64,000 nucleotides of DNA from Pseudomonadota bacterium (GTDB lineage Bacteria > Pseudomonadota > Alphaproteobacteria > Rhizobiales > Methylopilaceae): contig JAEWFF010000018.1 of assembly GCA_023388965.1 (NCBI GenBank), positions 124,001 to 188,000 on the forward strand, written 5' to 3'. Positions 61,421-64,000 of the stretch are shown here, in pieces. Under the pieces are notes generated by a model. It was not told the DNA's origin. It searched no databases and saw only the letters and a program-made list of their open reading frames with translations. The position numbers and the translations under genes were made by a program. Every line of letters starts with the position of its first letter. Position 1 is the stretch's first letter.

Positions 61421-62008
61421 ATGTCTCTATCTTTCCCCCTCTGCATCGTCCGCCACGGCGAGACCGATTGGAATGTCGAAGGCCGGCTTCAGGGCCAGCG
61501 CGACATTGACCTCAATGCCCGCGGGCGCGATCAGGCCATGGGCGTCGGCCGCCTCCTGAAGCATAATCATCCGCGCATTCTCGACTTCGATTTTGTGGCC
61601 AGCCCGCTGCTGCGCGCACGCGAAACCATGCGTCTCATGCGCAATGCGATGGACCTCGAGCCCGATCTCTATCGTATTGACGACCGGCTGAAGGAACTCA
61701 CCTTCGGCGCCTGGGAAGGCTTCACCTGGCCGGAAATGCGTCTGCGCGATCCGGTGGCGACCGCCGCGAGCGAGGCCGACAAATGGGCTTTCCAGCCGCC
61801 GGGCGGCGAAAGCTATGCCATGCTGTCGGACCGCGTGGCTGGCTGGCTCGCCGAACTCGATGCACCGACGATCGCGGTCACGCATGGCGGCGTCGCGCGT
61901 GTTCTGCTCGGTCTCGTCACGGGCATGCCGCAGGCCGAACTGCCGATGAAGGACATCGTGCAGGGCCGCGCGCTGCTGTTCGAGGGCAATGGGGTGAAGT
62001 GGGTGTAA
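61421..62008 (+). CDS. Histidine phosphatase family protein (GpmB-like)
   Basis: A 195-residue phosphatase. The phospho-accepting motif is CIVRHGETDWNVEGRLQGQ (RHG at 11-13), with second-site residues in ASPLLRARETM, LKELTFGAWEG and AVTHGGVARVLL. Fits a broad-specificity phosphatase or cofactor-dependent mutase-like enzyme; substrate unknown. It converges on the small hypothetical gene, with repeats between. Confidence 0.88.
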   Translation: MSLSFPLCIVRHGETDWNVEGRLQGQRDIDLNARGRDQAMGVGRLLKHNHPRILDFDFVASPLLRARETMRLMRNAMDLEPDLYRIDDRLKELTFGAWEGFTWPEMRLRDPVATAASEADKWAFQPPGGESYAMLSDRVAGWLAELDAPTIAVTHGGVARVLLGLVTGMPQAELPMKDIVQGRALLFEGNGVKWV

Positions 62009-62010
62009 AT

Positions 62011-62126
62011 ACCCTCCCCTTGAGGGGGAGGGTCGCCGCGAAGCGGCGGGGAGGGGTGAACACTCAACACCGAACGCTCATTACCATCCTTCGACACGGG
62101 CGCTTTGCGCCCGGCTCAGGATGAGG
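62011..62126. repeat. Family A unit and half family B
   Basis: Family A (62011-62058): ACCCTCCCCTTGAGGGGGAGGGT, then CGCCGCGAAGCGGCG, then GGGAGGGGTG. Half family B (62084-62126): CCATCCTTCGACACGGGCG...CGGCTCAGGATGAGG. They lie between two convergent genes. Confidence 0.75.
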
Positions 62127-62138
62127 CCGGGTGTAACC

Positions 62139-62393
62139 TCACCGTTTCGCGGCAGCGAACGCCTGGCGGATGGATTCTTCCCCGGAGCTTGCCGCCAGCT
62201 TGCCCTTACGCGCCTGTTTGAGAGCCATTGTCAGCCTTTCCTGCAATTCGGCGAGTTCCAGTTCGTCGGGCTCCATAAGCGCAGATTCGGCCGGGCGCGC
62301 AGGCGGGGGCGTGAGCAGGTCAAAGAAGTCGCCCTGCGCGTCGGCAGGCGGGCAATCGCCGGCAGCCATGTTCCGATCTTTCCGGTCGCTCAT
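62139..62393 (-). CDS. Small hypothetical acidic protein
   Basis: An 84-residue protein from the ATG at 62393 (an ATG at 62366 is possible). Low-complexity N-terminus, then a helix with DELELAELQERLTMALKQARKGKL and a short end ESIRQAFAAAKR. Its ATG overlaps the stop of the RNA methyltransferase upstream (ATGA), so it is likely translated from the same message. Family unknown to me; no toxin partner is evident. Confidence 0.6.
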   Translation of the reverse strand: MSDRKDRNMAAGDCPPADAQGDFFDLLTPPPARPAESALMEPDELELAELQERLTMALKQARKGKLAASSGEESIRQAFAAAKR

Positions 62394-63436
62394 CTCGTCA
62401 ACACCGCCACCATTTCCACATGGTTCGAATGGCGGAACTGATCGACCGGCGTCACCGTGCCGATCCCGAAGCCCGCATCGGCCAGGATTTTCAGGTCGCG
62501 CGCGAATGTCTGTGCATTGCACGAGACCGCGACCACGCGCCTGATCTTCGATCTTGCGATCTCGCGCGCCTGCGCTTCGGCCCCCGCGCGCGGCGGGTCG
62601 AACACGACGGCATCGAATTCGCCCAGCTCCGCCGCATTGTAGGGACGTACGAAAAGATCGCGCCCTTCATGGCCGACGCGTTTGAGGCGCGGCGTCGTCC
62701 GCCATGCGCGGTCGAGTGCGGCAAGCGCCGCACGGTCCTGCTCCACCGCCATCACGGATGCGGATTCCGCGATCCTCAGCGCGAACGTGCCGCAGCCGGC
62801 AAAAAGATCCACGACCTTCTTCGCGCCCGAGACGCCGTCGAGCACGAGGCGCGCGAGCGTTTCCTCGCCGGCCTCGGTTGCCTGCAGAAAGCTCCCCGGT
62901 GGCAGGATCACCTCGGCGCGCCCGAAGCGGATGATGGGCTCGTGAAAGGCGACGACGACATCGCCATGTATCGACAGCCGCGCCAGCCCCGCGCGCTGCG
63001 CGATATTGGAGAGGCCAAGCCGGAGCTTGCCAGGAACCGCGCCCACGCCCCGCAAGTCGACATCGAGCCCGCTCAGACTCGCCGTCACCACGGCGTCGAT
63101 AGGCTTCTTTACGCCCGAGAGATGCTGCGCCAGCTTTCGCACCGGCTCCGCTGCCGCCTGTATGGACGGTGTAAGAATGGGGCAGCGATGCCCGGAAAGA
63201 TCGACCACATTGTGCGTGCGCGCTTCGGTGAAGCCGACGCGCAGCCTGTTGTCGGCGCCGCGCCGCGCATGCAAAGTCGCGCGCCGCCGTCCGGCGCCGT
63301 GCGCGTCGACGCAGGGCGCGACCTCCGCCTCGATGCCCTCCGCTTTCAGCGCGGCCGCCACCGTCTCGCGTTTGGCCGCAAGCTGTTCGTCGAGTGGAAT
63401 ATCGCTGAGTGCGCAGCCGCCGCAGCCGTCCGCCAT
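62390..63436 (-). CDS. RlmD/RumA-like RNA 5-methyluridine methyltransferase without N-terminal TRAM domain
   Basis: A 348-residue class I methyltransferase of the TrmA/RlmC/RlmD family, which makes 5-methyluridine in rRNA or tRNA. The SAM motif VVDLFAGCGTFALRI, the active-site VVAVSCNAQTFARD with catalytic Cys, and DPPRAGAEAQ are present. Usual members start with a TRAM domain and a four-Cys Fe-S site. Here the protein begins MADGCGGCAL, so TRAM and the first cluster Cys are missing; CGGC and a later HRCPIL remain. An in-frame TGA just upstream rules out a longer start. Likely co-transcribed with the aldo/keto reductase. Confidence 0.88.
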   Translation of the reverse strand: MADGCGGCALSDIPLDEQLAAKRETVAAALKAEGIEAEVAPCVDAHGAGRRRATLHARRGADNRLRVGFTEARTHNVVDLSGHRCPILTPSIQAAAEPVRKLAQHLSGVKKPIDAVVTASLSGLDVDLRGVGAVPGKLRLGLSNIAQRAGLARLSIHGDVVVAFHEPIIRFGRAEVILPPGSFLQATEAGEETLARLVLDGVSGAKKVVDLFAGCGTFALRIAESASVMAVEQDRAALAALDRAWRTTPRLKRVGHEGRDLFVRPYNAAELGEFDAVVFDPPRAGAEAQAREIARSKIRRVVAVSCNAQTFARDLKILADAGFGIGTVTPVDQFRHSNHVEMVAVLTR

Positions 63437-63439
63437 GCC

Positions 63440-64000
63440 TCAGAGCATTTCGAGTCCGCGCTTGCGTGTCGGCGGCGGGAAGGCCTTGTCGATGGCCGCA
63501 AGATCCTCGGCGTCGAGCACGACATCGGCCGCCGCGCGGTTTGCCTTTACATGTTCGGGCTGCGAAGCCTTGGGAATGGCGATCACGTTCGGATCGCGCA
63601 TGGCCCAGGCGAGCGCCACCTGGAACGGGCCGACGCCGTGCTTGTTGCCGATTTCGGCCAGAACGCCGGTCTTCGGCAGGCGCCCCTGTTCGATCGGGCT
63701 GTAGGCCATTACGGGGATCGAGACATCCTGCAGGAAGGGCAGAAGATCGAATTCCGGCCCGCGCCGCGTCGGATTGTACAGAATCTGATCGACCGTACAG
63801 GCTTCGCCGCCGTCCACGTCGAGCAGTTCTTCCATATCGTCGGTGTCGAGATTGGAGACGCCCCAATGGCGGATCAGGCCGTCCTGCTGCAGCGCCTCGA
63901 AGCCGCGCACCGTTTCGGAAAACGGCACGCCGCCGCGCCAGTGCAGGAGATAGAGATCGATCACGTCGATATTCATGCGCTGCAGGCTGCGCTCGGCGGC
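63440..64000 (-). CDS. Aldo/keto reductase, cut by the right window edge
   Basis: The last ~187 residues of an NADPH-dependent oxidoreductase; the frame is still open at base 64000 (AAERSLQRMNIDVID). Seen are DLYLLHWRGG, IRHWGVSNLD, NPTRRGPEFDLLPF, SPIEQGRLPK and the NADP-binding VIAIPKASQPEHVKANRAA. The catalytic Tyr and Lys lie beyond the edge. The internal ATG at 63976 is not the start. Its stop is three bases before the ATG of the RNA methyltransferase. Confidence 0.88.
   Translation of the reverse strand, partial: AAERSLQRMNIDVIDLYLLHWRGGVPFSETVRGFEALQQDGLIRHWGVSNLDTDDMEELLDVDGGEACTVDQILYNPTRRGPEFDLLPFLQDVSIPVMAYSPIEQGRLPKTGVLAEIGNKHGVGPFQVALAWAMRDPNVIAIPKASQPEHVKANRAAADVVLDAEDLAAIDKAFPPPTRKRGLEML

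Overview
The window is GC-rich and densely coded, and looks chromosomal. Its gene content and order point to an alphaproteobacterium of the order Hyphomicrobiales (Rhizobiales). Pointers are a CcrM-type GANTC methyltransferase, an F0 operon ordered atpI-atpB-atpE-atpF'-atpF separate from F1, the neighbourhood mutY / DUF721 / dsbA / smc, the glyQ-glyS-PPDK-like neighbourhood, an alphaproteobacterial LexA-type box (GTTC-N7-GTTC), an MHYT-GGDEF-EAL protein, and intergenic palindromic repeats of the kind common in Bradyrhizobium and Rhodopseudomonas relatives. Genus cannot be decided from this sequence. No rRNA, tRNA, CRISPR array, classical insertion sequence or prophage was seen.

Layout. 1-6.3 kb: peroxiredoxin, rnhA, thrB, an EamA-family transporter, ispH, a small exported protein and ccrM. 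6.3-14 kb: an AT-richer membrane protein, a cation diffusion facilitator, mutY, a DUF721 protein, a DsbA-like protein and smc. 14-16.6 kb: the F0 ATP synthase operon, with its own promoter and a strong terminator. 16.6-23.7 kb: rnhB, PilZ, a VOC protein, a radical SAM gene behind a LexA-like box, a 49-residue exported protein, moaB, an exported cysteine-free racemase homologue and a YpfJ-type metallopeptidase. 23.7-34 kb: a CIO-type bd oxidase, a UDG-family protein without Fe-S cysteines, a TPR protein with ispE, MOSC, polyprenyl diphosphate synthase, DUF2007 with a TrmN6-like methyltransferase, and small exported proteins. 34-40.2 kb: glyQS, a DUF559 nuclease exactly framed by inverted repeats, DUF3096, and a PPDK homologue without its ATP-binding domain. 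40.2-50.7 kb: a cell wall hydrolase, the operon ygfZ-tag-HD-NrtR, dihydroorotase, an orphan histidine kinase, LysE, and TIGR02301 with NUDIX. 50.7-64 kb: an FAD oxidase, Sua5/TsaC, an HDAC-like amidohydrolase, xseB-corA, the c-di-GMP protein, pdxH, a surface lipoprotein, a DnaJ-like protein, fabI, a histidine phosphatase, an RlmD-like methyltransferase and an aldo/keto reductase cut by the window edge.

Most genes are housekeeping. The unusual layer is a dense set of intergenic palindromic elements, named here by letter. Family A is a hairpin with CCTCTCCC arms, then a second variable hairpin, then GGGGTGAGGGG. Family B has CCTCATCCTGAG arms with variable stems, often as inverted pairs. Family C has TGTCCCGGGGCCGC...GGGACCCATAC arms, is about 110-130 bp, and lies between convergent genes in three of four cases. 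Family D is a two-hairpin element of about 60 bp found inside the hairpin loop of one B and one C copy. One inverted A pair exactly brackets a DUF559 nuclease gene, an arrangement reminiscent of REP/RAYT systems and the best candidate here for an undescribed system. Other points of interest are the PPDK homologue without an ATP-grasp domain, the cysteine-free exported racemase homologue, a compositionally foreign segment inside glyS, and the LexA-like box before the radical SAM gene.
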